Assembly (NCBI GenBank): GCA_029879605.1
Contig: JAOUQA010000125.1
Span: forward strand, 1-6,485
Reading direction: 5' to 3'
Origin: Gammaproteobacteria bacterium
Lineage (GTDB): Bacteria > Pseudomonadota > Gammaproteobacteria > SZUA-229
DNA length: 6,485 nucleotides
Shown: in pieces, positions 1-6,312 of the stretch
How the letters are laid out: every line of letters starts with the position of its first letter
Numbering within the stretch: the first letter of the stretch is position 1
Notes under the pieces: generated by a model
The model's input: the letters and a program-made list of their open reading frames with translations, nothing else
Told to the model about the DNA's origin: nothing
Databases searched by the model: none
Program-made: the position numbers and the translations under genes

Positions 1-1
1 G

Positions 2-1111
2 CTGGCAGAGATCATGCGTTTTCGATACGGTATTGCGGTTGCAGGCACCCATGGTAAGACAACGACAACCAGTCTGGTTGCGAGTTTGTTATCAGAAGGG
101 GGGCTAGATCCAACTTATGTTATAGGTGGGAAATTAAATAGTTCAGCGAGTAATGCAAAATTGGGTGAAAGCCGTTATTTTGTTGCCGAGGCAGACGAAA
201 GTGATGCGTCATTTTTATTGTTGCAGCCTATGATATCTATTGTCACTAATATTGATGCTGATCATCTTGAAACATATGGCGGAGATTTTGATCGTTACCG
301 CAAAACTTTTGTAGAATTTTTGCATCATTTACCTTTTTATGGGCATGCAGTTTTATGCCTGGATGATGCTGAAGTAAGAAAGTTGTTGAGTGATGTTTCG
401 AGGCCTGTTTTAACTTATGGTATCGATGAAGAAGCTGATGTTAGAGCAACTGACATAAAGTGTAATGGTATGCAATGTTCATTTAAAGTGAATTTGCCTG
501 GGCGTGATACAGCAATGCCGGTAGTGCTAAACCTGGCCGGGCACCATAATGTATTAAATTCTCTGGCTGCGATTGCAGTGGCTCATATGTTGGGTGTTGA
601 TGAGGCTTCTATTCAGACAGGGTTGTCCGGATTTCAGGGAATTGGTCGTCGTATGCAGCAATATGGCGAAGTCAAAATTGCCAAAGGTACTGTGCTGCTG
701 GTCGATGACTATGGTCATCACCCAACTGAAATTGCAGCAACACTGGAGGCTGCGCGAACTGGCTGGCCAGATCGTCGACTGGTTGTAGCATTTCAGCCCC
801 ATCGATATACACGTACACGTGATCTGTTTGAAGACTTTAGCCGAGTATTATCAGGTACCGACACATTGTTTTTATCTGAAGTTTATGCTGCAGGAGAAGA
901 TCCAGTAGCGGGAGCTGACGGACGTGCATTATGTGCAGCAATCCGTGCGCGTGGTCGCGTGAATCCGATTTTTGTAGAGAACATTGATGACTTGCCTGAA
1001 GCGCTGATGGATGTGCTTGAGGATGGCGATGTTTTGTTGACGCTTGGTGCAGGTAATATCGGGTCGCTTGCAGCAATACTACCAGAAAAATTATCTGGGG
1101 TGACAGCATGA
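2..1111 (+). CDS. murC: UDP-N-acetylmuramate--L-alanine ligase (MurC), 5' end missing
   Basis: MurC is the cytoplasmic ATP-dependent ligase that adds L-alanine to UDP-MurNAc, the first amino acid of the peptidoglycan stem peptide. The frame is already open at base 2 (L-A-E-I before the Met at 14), and the first visible residues match a point about 110 residues into E. coli MurC, so the N-terminal UDP-binding domain lies mostly upstream of the window. The ATG at 14 is an internal Met, not the start. Numbered from that Met, the ATP loop GTHGKTTTT is at 11-19, the Mur-ligase ADESD acid motif at 60-64, NIDADH at 79-84, the HHN motif at 177-179, GRR at 211-213 and DDYGHHPTE at 231-239, followed by the C-terminal ligase domain with QPHRYTRTRD at 261-270. 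All expected motifs in the visible part are intact. The last four bases overlap murB as ATGA. Identity is very secure. Confidence 0.97.
   Translation: MAEIMRFRYGIAVAGTHGKTTTTSLVASLLSEGGLDPTYVIGGKLNSSASNAKLGESRYFVAEADESDASFLLLQPMISIVTNIDADHLETYGGDFDRYRKTFVEFLHHLPFYGHAVLCLDDAEVRKLLSDVSRPVLTYGIDEEADVRATDIKCNGMQCSFKVNLPGRDTAMPVVLNLAGHHNVLNSLAAIAVAHMLGVDEASIQTGLSGFQGIGRRMQQYGEVKIAKGTVLLVDDYGHHPTEIAATLEAARTGWPDRRLVVAFQPHRYTRTRDLFEDFSRVLSGTDTLFLSEVYAAGEDPVAGADGRALCAAIRARGRVNPIFVENIDDLPEALMDVLEDGDVLLTLGAGNIGSLAAILPEKLSGVTA
1097..1103 (+). promoter_or_regulatory. Probable ribosome binding site of murB
   Basis: GGGGTGA inside the 3' end of murC lies 4 bases before the ATG at 1108 and 7 bases before a second in-frame ATG at 1111. 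The spacing suits the 1111 start slightly better, so MurB may begin one residue later than annotated. The match to the consensus is only moderate, and translational coupling from murC probably helps. Confidence 0.45.
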
Positions 1112-2004
1112 TGGTTGCCAGGAATAATAATCTGCGTGGTGAAATGAAATTTAATGAGCCAATGTCAAAACATACCAGTTGGAGAATTGGCGGTAATGCA
1201 GATAAGTTTTATACACCGCTAGATGATAAAGACCTGGCGGAGTTGCTGGTGAGTCTTTCGGAAAATGAAAATATTTTCTGGTTAGGTCTTGGTAGTAATA
1301 TTCTGGTTAGAGACGGAGGGATTCGTGGAACTGTAATTGCACTGAAAAGCACCATGGCAGATATTGATTTAATGGATAGTTGTAGAGTGATAGCAGGTGC
1401 GGGTGCTTCCTGTGCAAGGCTGGCCAGGTTTTGTAGTAAAAATAATTTAGTTGGTGGTGAATTCTTTGCTGGTATCCCGGGGCTTGTCGGCGGAGCTCTG
1501 GCAATGAATGCGGGTGCATTTGGCGGGGAAACATGGCGTTATGTTGAGTCAGTCATGACAGTTGATCGACATGGTCAGTTGCATGAGCGAAATGCGAAGG
1601 ATTATCAGGTTGGTTACCGCAGTGTAAAAATGCCATATGAAGAATGGTTTGTATCTGTTGTCTTTAAATTTGAGGAAGGTGATGGCGAGGAAGCAGCTAA
1701 AAAAATCCGCCAACTACTGGATAGGCGAGCGGAAACGCAACCAACCGGCTTGCCAAGTTGTGGTTCAGTTTTCAGGAATCCAGAAAATGATTATGCGGCT
1801 CGATTAATTGAGCAGTCAGATTTAAAGGGGTTCAAAATTGGTGGGGCTGTGGTCTCGGAAAAGCACGCTAATTTTATTATTAATACCGGTAATGCATCTG
1901 CAAAAGACGTTGAAGAATTGATTTTGTATGTACAAAAAACTGTTCTGGAAAAACAGGGCATCTATCTTGAGCCTGAGGTTAAGATTGTTGGAGAGTTTAT
2001 TTAA
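1108..2004 (+). CDS. murB: UDP-N-acetylenolpyruvoylglucosamine reductase (MurB), short form
   Basis: MurB is a cytoplasmic FAD enzyme that uses NADPH to reduce UDP-GlcNAc-enolpyruvate to UDP-MurNAc, the substrate of MurC. The protein has 298 residues, against about 340 for the E. coli type I enzyme, and fits the shorter type II form. FAD-domain motifs are HTSWRIGG at 22-29, GLGSNILVRDGG at 60-71 and GEFFAGIPGLVGGALAMNAG at 117-136. The substrate-domain motif GYRSVK at 169-174 carries the conserved Arg171. SCGSVFRNP at 217-225 carries the proton-donor Ser220 (counterpart of E. coli Ser229), and LEPEVKIVG near the C-terminus carries Glu290 (counterpart of Glu325). The start at 1108 gives a 4-bp ATGA overlap with murC; 1111 is an equally valid ATG. 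A later Met at 1144 is less likely, because the preceding LRGE motif is, from memory, common in related proteins. Identity is secure; the type II label rests on length and motif style. Confidence 0.96.
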   Translation: MMVARNNNLRGEMKFNEPMSKHTSWRIGGNADKFYTPLDDKDLAELLVSLSENENIFWLGLGSNILVRDGGIRGTVIALKSTMADIDLMDSCRVIAGAGASCARLARFCSKNNLVGGEFFAGIPGLVGGALAMNAGAFGGETWRYVESVMTVDRHGQLHERNAKDYQVGYRSVKMPYEEWFVSVVFKFEEGDGEEAAKKIRQLLDRRAETQPTGLPSCGSVFRNPENDYAARLIEQSDLKGFKIGGAVVSEKHANFIINTGNASAKDVEELILYVQKTVLEKQGIYLEPEVKIVGEFI

Positions 2005-2915
2005 TGGCCAATAATTTTGGGAAAGTAGCCGTGTTAATGGGAGGCTGGTCCGCAGAGCGTGATGTCTCTTTAAACAGTGGTAATGCTGTACTAACAGCAT
2101 TGAAAAATCAGGGTGTTGATGCACATGGTTTAGATGTGGATCGAAATATTTTTATGACTCTGTCAGCAGGTGATTTTGATTGTATCTTTAATATGGTTCA
2201 TGGGCGTGGAGGAGAAGACGGTGAAATTCAGGGTCTGCTCGAAATTATGCAAATGCCTTATACAGGGTCAGGTGTCCTTGGCTCAGCACTGGCTATGGAT
2301 AAATTGCGCACCAAACAATTATGGAAAGGGCTTGATTTGCCATCGCCAGATTATCAAATTTTATCAAGTGCTGAAGACTGCGAGCTAGCACTTAAAAAAC
2401 TGGGATTGCCGTTAATGGTTAAACCAGTGCTTGAAGGTTCAAGTATAGGCATGAGCAAAGTTAGTGATGAAAAAGATATGATTCATGCCTGGAAATTAGC
2501 TAGTCAGTGTGGTGGTACAGTGATTGCCGAAAAATTTATTAATGGCAAGGAATATACGGCTGCAATACTTGGGAAAAAAGTTTTGCCGATGATTCGTCTG
2601 GAGACGCCACGTGATTTTTATGATTACAAAGCAAAATATAATGACGATAGCACGAAATACCATTGCCCTTGCGGTCTTGCTGATGAAGTGGAAATGCAAT
2701 TGGCAACAATAATGCTCAAGGCGTTTGAGGCTGTTGAGGCAACAGGTTGGGGTAGAGTAGATTTTATGCTTGATCAGAACCAGCAGCCATGGCTAATAGA
2801 AGTTAATACTGTGCCTGGAATGACTGATCATAGCCTTGTCCCGATGGCAGCTAAACAGGCAGGAATGAGTTTTGATGAGTTGGTAATAGAAATATTGAAA
2901 GGAGCAATCAAGTGA
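2004..2915 (+). CDS. ddl: D-alanine--D-alanine ligase (DdlB-type)
   Basis: This cytoplasmic ATP-grasp ligase joins two D-alanines; MurF then adds the dipeptide to the UDP-MurNAc tripeptide. It has 303 residues, close to the 306 of E. coli DdlB. The N-terminal GGWSAERDVSLNSG at 13-26 holds the D-Ala-1 site Glu18 (E. coli Glu15). HGRGGEDGEIQG is at 66-77, KPVLEGSSIGM at 140-150 covers the nucleotide and omega-loop serine, and FYDYKAKY at 205-212 ends in Tyr212, the counterpart of E. coli Tyr216. That Tyr is typical of D-Ala-D-Ala rather than D-Ala-D-lactate ligases. Metal ligands are Asp253, Glu266 and Asn268 (DFML and IEVNTVPGMT), with Arg251 nearby. The start shares one base with the murB stop (TAATG), and GGAG at 1990-1993 is a plausible binding site 10 bases upstream. 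The gene overlaps ftsQ by 4 bp. All catalytic residues checked are present. Confidence 0.97.
   Translation: MANNFGKVAVLMGGWSAERDVSLNSGNAVLTALKNQGVDAHGLDVDRNIFMTLSAGDFDCIFNMVHGRGGEDGEIQGLLEIMQMPYTGSGVLGSALAMDKLRTKQLWKGLDLPSPDYQILSSAEDCELALKKLGLPLMVKPVLEGSSIGMSKVSDEKDMIHAWKLASQCGGTVIAEKFINGKEYTAAILGKKVLPMIRLETPRDFYDYKAKYNDDSTKYHCPCGLADEVEMQLATIMLKAFEAVEATGWGRVDFMLDQNQQPWLIEVNTVPGMTDHSLVPMAAKQAGMSFDELVIEILKGAIK
2897..2904 (+). promoter_or_regulatory. Strong ribosome binding site that supports the GTG start of ftsQ
   Basis: GAAAGGAG ends 7 bases before the GTG at 2912. It is one of the best Shine-Dalgarno matches in the window and decides in favour of GTG, for which no competing ATG lies nearby in frame. 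It sits inside the last codons of ddl. Confidence 0.75.
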
Positions 2916-3709
2916 TAACCGGTCGAAAGCAGGCGGTTCGAGCTTCTTCAGGACGAAATAAACAGGTATCGGGATTAAGAAAGCTGCTATCAAAAATAAA
3001 ATTTCGGCAGTTATTTTATGTATCAGTTGTTTTGTTGATGATGGCAGGTGTATACCAGATTATTACAGTAGTAGATAAGCAAGATATTTTGCCTATTGAA
3101 ACAGTCGAAATTGAAGGAGAATTTAAATATTTGTTGCCTGAAGATCTTAAGCGTCATGCGCTGCCCATGGTTCAGGGTGGTTTTTTTTCCGTGAACCTGG
3201 AAACAATAAGAGAAGCATTAATCCAGCTTCCCTGGGTTGAAGATGTATCTATTTATCGACAATGGCCTCAGGCTTTACGAATTAGGATTATAGAGAAACA
3301 GCCAGTTGCATTATGGGGCGACAGGGGCTTAATTAGTTCGCGAGGTGAATTATTTAATCCAGATTATATTGGTCAAAAACTTGAATTGCCTGAGTTAACA
3401 GGTCTGGATGGGCAGCATGGCAATATGTTGAAACAACTGGGTAGAGCCCAGGTTTTATTGGCGGACTTAAATATGAAAGTGGTGAAAATGGAACAAAATA
3501 ACAGGCGTTCATGGGCGTTAGTTTTATCAACTGGATTTGAAGTTCGGCTAGGTAGAAATGATATGTTTGAACGATTGCAAAAATTTGTTGATGTTTACAG
3601 GCAATATCTGGAGAAGCAGGAAAAAACAATTAAGTATGTAGATATGCGTTATACCAATGGGTTTGCTGTTGCATATAAAAGTCAGGTAACGCAGGGCCGA
3701 GGAGCATAA
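2912..3709 (+). CDS. ftsQ: Cell division protein FtsQ
   Basis: FtsQ is a single-pass inner-membrane divisome protein that binds FtsB and FtsL and connects the cytoplasmic ring to septal peptidoglycan synthesis. The 265-residue protein (E. coli 276) has a basic cytoplasmic tail at 1-33 and one hydrophobic segment at about 34-54. A POTRA domain follows at about 61-130 (IETVEIEG, LPWVEDVSIYRQWPQALRI), then the periplasmic FtsQ/DivIB domain. Near the C-terminus, YVDMRYTNGFAV at 242-253 matches the conserved segment that lies near the FtsB-binding surface in E. coli. The start is GTG within a GTGA overlap with the ddl stop, supported by a strong upstream binding site, so translation is probably coupled. 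A run of eight T (3181-3188) encodes part of G-G-F-F-S in the POTRA domain. FtsQ diverges quickly between species; the call rests on domain architecture plus position between ddl and ftsA. Confidence 0.95.
   Translation: MITGRKQAVRASSGRNKQVSGLRKLLSKIKFRQLFYVSVVLLMMAGVYQIITVVDKQDILPIETVEIEGEFKYLLPEDLKRHALPMVQGGFFSVNLETIREALIQLPWVEDVSIYRQWPQALRIRIIEKQPVALWGDRGLISSRGELFNPDYIGQKLELPELTGLDGQHGNMLKQLGRAQVLLADLNMKVVKMEQNNRRSWALVLSTGFEVRLGRNDMFERLQKFVDVYRQYLEKQEKTIKYVDMRYTNGFAVAYKSQVTQGRGA
3699..3704 (+). promoter_or_regulatory. Ribosome binding site of ftsA
   Basis: GAGGAG in the last codons of ftsQ lies 11 bases before the ftsA ATG at 3716. The core match is good but the spacing is at the long end of the usual range. 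No alternative in-frame start lies closer, so efficiency may be reduced or helped by ribosomes finishing ftsQ at 3709. Confidence 0.6.
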
Positions 3710-3715
3710 CTGGTT

Positions 3716-4951
3716 ATGACTAAAAAATCCGATAAAAAACTGATTGTAGGACTGGATATTGGTACATCGAAGGTTGTAGCAATTGTTGGTGAAATTACAA
3801 CACAGGGCGAGATTGAAATTGTAGGCCTGGGTTCGCATCCTTCTAGAGGATTAAAAAAAGGCGTGGTTGTTAATATTGAATCTACCGTCCAGTCAATTCA
3901 AAGGGCTATTGAAGAAGCTGAGTTAATGGCAGGCTGCCAGATCAACTCGGTTTATGCTGGTATTGCTGGAAGTCATATAAAGAGTATTAATTCACATGGC
4001 ATAGTCGCTATAAAAGATCGTGAAGTAAGTGAATCAGATCTGGATCGGGTTATTGATGCTGCACGTGCAGTTGCAATACCTGCTGATCAGCGTGTACTGC
4101 ATATATTGCCTCAGGAATTTGTGATTGATGATCAGGAAGGAATTCGCGAACCTATTGGTATGTCGGGTGTTCGTCTTGAAGCAAAAGTGCACCTGGTTAC
4201 CGGAGCAGTTGGCGCGGCACAGAATATTATTAAATGTGTACGTCGTTGTGGTCTTGAGGTTGATGATGTCATCCTGGAACAACTGGCATCAAGCTATTCG
4301 GTATTAACAGAAGATGAAAAAGAACTGGGGGTTTGCCTGGTTGATATTGGTGGGGGTACTACTGATATTGCAGTATTTGCGGAAGGTGCAATTCGACATA
4401 CGGCAGTTATTCCAATTGCTGGTGACCAGGTGACGAATGATATTGCTGTAGCGCTAAGAACTCCAACGCAATATGCAGATGAGATAAAAATAAAATATGC
4501 ATGTGCATTAAGGCAGCTAGCAAATCCAGATGAAACAATCGATGTACCCAGTGTGGGAGATAGGCCACCTAGAAAATTATCAAGACAGACTTTGGCTGAA
4601 GTAGTAGAGCCCAGGTATGACGAATTACTTAGTCTTGTTCAGTCTGAGCTTCGGAAAAGTGGTTTCGAAGATATTATTGCTGCGGGTGTGGTGCTTACTG
4701 GAGGCAGTTCAAAAATGGAAGGCGTTATAGATCTTGCTGAAGAAATTTTTCATATGCCTGTGAGGTTAGGGGTTCCGCAATATGTAAGTGGTTTATCTGA
4801 TGTGGTACGTAATCCAATTTTTGCAACTGGTGTAGGTCTGTTGTTATTTGGGCAACAGCACCAGCATTCTGGTAGTCGTTATTTCTCAGTCGAGGGGGGG
4901 GTAAAAGGCATGTTAGAAAGGATGAAAAGCTGGTTTCAGGGGAATTTTTAG
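3716..4951 (+). CDS. ftsA: Cell division protein FtsA, membrane tether of the Z ring
   Basis: FtsA is an actin-family ATPase that binds the C-terminal tail of FtsZ, anchors it to the inner membrane through an amphipathic helix, and recruits later division proteins. It has 411 residues (E. coli 420). Phosphate motif 1 is LDIGTSK at 13-19, followed by the FtsA-specific 1C domain at roughly 85-165. Phosphate motif 2 is LVDIGGGTTD at 208-217, and the adenosine motif is LTGGSSK at 327-333. The C-terminal membrane-targeting helix is at about 395-411 (KGMLERMKSWFQGNF), with alternating basic and bulky hydrophobic residues, as in E. coli. Six bases separate it from ftsQ. A tract of eight G at 4894-4901 encodes E-G-G-V just before the helix; loss of one G would create TAA at once. 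The frame after the TAG stop stays open for a further 34 codons up to ftsZ. Identity is very secure. Confidence 0.98.
   Translation: MTKKSDKKLIVGLDIGTSKVVAIVGEITTQGEIEIVGLGSHPSRGLKKGVVVNIESTVQSIQRAIEEAELMAGCQINSVYAGIAGSHIKSINSHGIVAIKDREVSESDLDRVIDAARAVAIPADQRVLHILPQEFVIDDQEGIREPIGMSGVRLEAKVHLVTGAVGAAQNIIKCVRRCGLEVDDVILEQLASSYSVLTEDEKELGVCLVDIGGGTTDIAVFAEGAIRHTAVIPIAGDQVTNDIAVALRTPTQYADEIKIKYACALRQLANPDETIDVPSVGDRPPRKLSRQTLAEVVEPRYDELLSLVQSELRKSGFEDIIAAGVVLTGGSSKMEGVIDLAEEIFHMPVRLGVPQYVSGLSDVVRNPIFATGVGLLLFGQQHQHSGSRYFSVEGGVKGMLERMKSWFQGNF
4894..4901 (+). repeat. Eight-G homopolymer in ftsA
   Basis: Eight consecutive G at the border between the FtsA core and its membrane-targeting helix. It is the longest G run I saw in the window; the murC run at 98-103 has six. 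Such a tract can slip during replication or transcription and is also prone to sequencing error. I saw no other sign of phase variation here. Confidence 0.9.
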
Positions 4952-4957
4952 AATTAT

Positions 4958-5056
4958 ATGAAGCTTAAAAATAAACAATTAAAGTTGTTACTGTCTTTTG
5001 AATGGCAGATAACAGTTATGTACTTGAATACAAAAATACTAAATGAGGAGAACTAG
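4958..5056 (+). CDS. Possible 32-codon small ORF between ftsA and ftsZ
   Basis: An ATG at 4958, six bases after the ftsA stop, opens a frame of 32 codons ending in TAG at 5054-5056, two bases before the ftsZ ATG. The peptide starts MKLKNKQLKLLL, basic then hydrophobic, and ends LNTKILNEEN; its GAG-GAG codons are the ftsZ binding site itself. I recognise no family. The best upstream binding site, AGGGGA at 4938-4943, is 14 bases away, which is long. The frame is the same as that of ftsA, so it could equally be an unused remnant or a readthrough extension. In AT-rich noncoding DNA an open stretch of this length can arise by chance, and the A/T-heavy codons look unlike the flanking genes. A chance ORF is the default explanation. 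Confidence 0.2.
   Translation: MKLKNKQLKLLLSFEWQITVMYLNTKILNEEN
4983..5017 (+). repeat. Bulged hairpin in the ftsA-ftsZ spacer
   Basis: Left arm TGTTACTGTC (4986-4995) pairs with right arm GGCAG-A-TAACA (5004-5014), giving ten base pairs including one G-T wobble, one bulged A at 5009 and an 8-base loop. Two further wobble pairs and an A-T pair can extend it outward to 4983 and 5017. No run of T follows, so it is not an intrinsic terminator. In a ftsA-ftsZ transcript it would form about 40 bases upstream of the ftsZ start and could affect mRNA processing or stability. That role is inferred. Confidence 0.5.
4985..5013 (+). promoter_or_regulatory. Weak sigma70-like promoter candidate for ftsZ
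   Basis: TTGTTA (4985-4990) and GATAAC (5008-5013) are 17 bases apart; each matches four of six consensus positions. Placement just upstream of ftsZ is sensible, since ftsZ usually has extra promoters, but the match is weak and overlaps the hairpin arms. A perfect short palindrome, ATAAC-A-GTTAT at 5009-5019, overlaps the -10 box. Promoters further upstream inside ftsA, as known in E. coli, cannot be excluded. Confidence 0.25.
5045..5050 (+). promoter_or_regulatory. Strong ribosome binding site of ftsZ
   Basis: GAGGAG lies 8 bases before the ATG at 5059, with near-ideal match and spacing. This fits the high FtsZ output that ring assembly needs compared with FtsA and FtsQ. Confidence 0.85.
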
Positions 5057-5058
5057 CC

Positions 5059-6201
5059 ATGTTTGAATTGATGGACTCTGTAGCTCAGGATGCCGTCATC
5101 AAAGTCATCGGAGTTGGCGGTGGTGGTGGAAATGCCGTCCAGCATATGGTTGCCAGTGGAATTGATGGTGTTGATTTTATATGTGCCAATACGGATGCTC
5201 AGGCACTCACAAAAGTACATGGTGCTATGTCACTACAGATCGGGGGAAATATTACCAAGGGTCTGGGAGCAGGTGCCAATCCTGAAGTTGGACGCCAGGC
5301 CGCGCTCGAAGATCGTGAACGAGTTCAGGAAGCGATGATGGGTGCGGATATGGTTTTTGTGACAGCAGGAATGGGTGGTGGAACTGGCACGGGTGCAGCG
5401 CCAATAGTGGCACAGATAGCGCGTGATATGGGAATACTGGCTGTTGGCGTAGTAACTAAGCCCTTTGTCTTTGAGGGTGCTAACCGTATGAAAATTGCAT
5501 TGCAGGGAATCAATGAGTTAAGTCAGCATGTAGATTCACTCATTACAATTCCAAATGATAAATTACTCAGTGTATACGGACGTGATTTTGATTTAATGAA
5601 TGCATTTAAAGGTGCAAATGATGTGTTACATAATGCGGTGCAGGGTATTACTGAACTAATTACACATCCCGGGGTCATTAATGTGGATTTTGCAGATGTG
5701 CGTACAGTGATGTCTCAAAACGGCATGGGTATGATGGGGTCTGGAATTGCTACAGGTGAAGATAGAGCCAGGGAAGCAGCTGAGGCAGCTATTGCCAGTC
5801 CATTATTAGAGGATGTTAATATTTCAGGTGCGCGAGGTATTCTGGTGAATGTCACTGGTACTAACCTGACTCTGGGTGAATTTGAAGATATTGGCGCCAT
5901 TATTAGTACATTTGCATCGGAAGAAGCCGTTGTGGTTATGGGTACAGCAATTGATGATGCTCTACGGGAAGAGCTCCGGGTAACTGTGGTTGCAACTGGC
6001 CTGGGCCAACAGCTTTCAACTGCGAATGGTAAGCCTATGAAAGTCGTACAGCGTAATAGTAATGGAGAGCTGGATCTGGAAGAATTAAACAAACCAACAG
6101 TACAAAGAAGAAAGGCTGCTGGTCATAATCTGGATGTAGCGGATGTGTTTGATGATGATATGCTGGATATACCCGCATTTTTGCGGCGTCAGGCAGATTA
6201 G
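5059..6201 (+). CDS. ftsZ: Cell division protein FtsZ
   Basis: FtsZ is the tubulin-like GTPase that polymerises into the ring at mid-cell and guides septal wall synthesis. The 380-residue protein (E. coli 383) starts MFELMDSVAQDAVIKVIGVG, aligned with the E. coli start. Nucleotide-binding elements are GVGGGGGNAV at 18-27, NTDAQAL at 44-50, the tubulin signature GGGTGTG at 106-112 and TKPFVFEG at 133-140. The T7 synergy loop NVDFADV at 208-214 carries catalytic Asp210 and Asp213 (E. coli Asp209 and Asp212), which complete the GTPase site of the neighbouring subunit. The C-terminal globular domain ends near 318 and a variable linker of about 45 residues follows. The conserved tail LDIPAFLRRQ at 369-378 is the docking peptide for FtsA and ZipA. 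It is separated from ftsA by 107 bp and from lpxC by 155 bp, so it may be transcribed partly on its own. Nothing essential is missing. Confidence 0.99.
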   Translation: MFELMDSVAQDAVIKVIGVGGGGGNAVQHMVASGIDGVDFICANTDAQALTKVHGAMSLQIGGNITKGLGAGANPEVGRQAALEDRERVQEAMMGADMVFVTAGMGGGTGTGAAPIVAQIARDMGILAVGVVTKPFVFEGANRMKIALQGINELSQHVDSLITIPNDKLLSVYGRDFDLMNAFKGANDVLHNAVQGITELITHPGVINVDFADVRTVMSQNGMGMMGSGIATGEDRAREAAEAAIASPLLEDVNISGARGILVNVTGTNLTLGEFEDIGAIISTFASEEAVVVMGTAIDDALREELRVTVVATGLGQQLSTANGKPMKVVQRNSNGELDLEELNKPTVQRRKAAGHNLDVADVFDDDMLDIPAFLRRQAD

Positions 6202-6232
6202 GAAGCAGGTTGATTTTTGTGGATTATGTCAA

Positions 6233-6248
6233 ATTCCCTAATGGGAAT
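6233..6248 (+). repeat. Short inverted repeat after ftsZ
   Basis: ATTCCC and GGGAAT form a perfect 6-bp stem around a TAAT loop. No T run follows, so it does not look like an intrinsic terminator. It covers the place where a -35 box would be for the TATAAT at 6256-6261 and could be a protein-binding site; that is inference only. Confidence 0.4.
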
Positions 6249-6255
6249 ATTGCAC

Positions 6256-6261
6256 TATAAT
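6256..6261 (+). promoter_or_regulatory. Isolated -10 box TATAAT (possible lpxC promoter P1)
   Basis: A perfect -10 hexamer, but the bases 16 to 18 upstream do not resemble TTGACA and there is no extended -10 TGN. It would start transcription near 6268, leaving a leader of about 90 bases before lpxC. It could need an activator or be a chance match in AT-rich DNA. Confidence 0.3.
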
Positions 6262-6284
6262 TAGCTGTGCTCCAGATAAAAGGG

Positions 6285-6312
6285 TTTAAAAAGCTCTAAA
6301 TCAATGTATAAT
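6285..6312 (+). promoter_or_regulatory. Probable lpxC promoter (P2)
   Basis: TTTAAA (6285-6290, four of six consensus positions) and a perfect TATAAT (6307-6312) are 16 bases apart. Transcription would begin near 6319, giving a leader of roughly 38 bases to the lpxC TTG. It is the best sigma70-like promoter I found in the window. It is embedded in a 10-bp inverted repeat. Confidence 0.5.

Noticed and set aside
14..16. ATG at 14 as the start of murC
   Set aside because: The frame is open upstream with L-A-E-I, matching the sequence before the ATP loop in E. coli MurC, and a start here would remove the whole UDP-binding domain. The gene is cut by the window edge instead.
2637..2642. TATAAT inside ddl as an internal promoter for ftsQ
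   Set aside because: No -35-like sequence lies at a suitable distance, and the bases encode the conserved A-K-Y-N segment of Ddl.
3181..3188. Eight-T run in ftsQ as a phase-variation switch
   Set aside because: It encodes conserved-looking G-G-F-F-S in the POTRA domain, ftsQ is normally essential, and T runs are common in AT-rich genes. Only worth noting as a possible error site.
3851..3862. TTAAAAAAAGGC in ftsA as a programmed -1 frameshift site
   Set aside because: A slippery A run is present, but the -1 frame reaches a stop within a few codons in the middle of a normal full-length FtsA and I saw no obvious stimulatory structure. Lys-Lys codons explain it.
5715..6092. 125-codon open frame on the minus strand opposite ftsZ
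   Set aside because: It is antisense to a strongly conserved gene, the translation is rich in Ser, Arg, Pro and Ala as expected from reading conserved FtsZ codons backwards, and it shows no recognisable motif.
6226..6264. 12-codon ATG frame just after ftsZ
   Set aside because: Too short, no binding site, and it crosses the inverted repeat and the -10 box.
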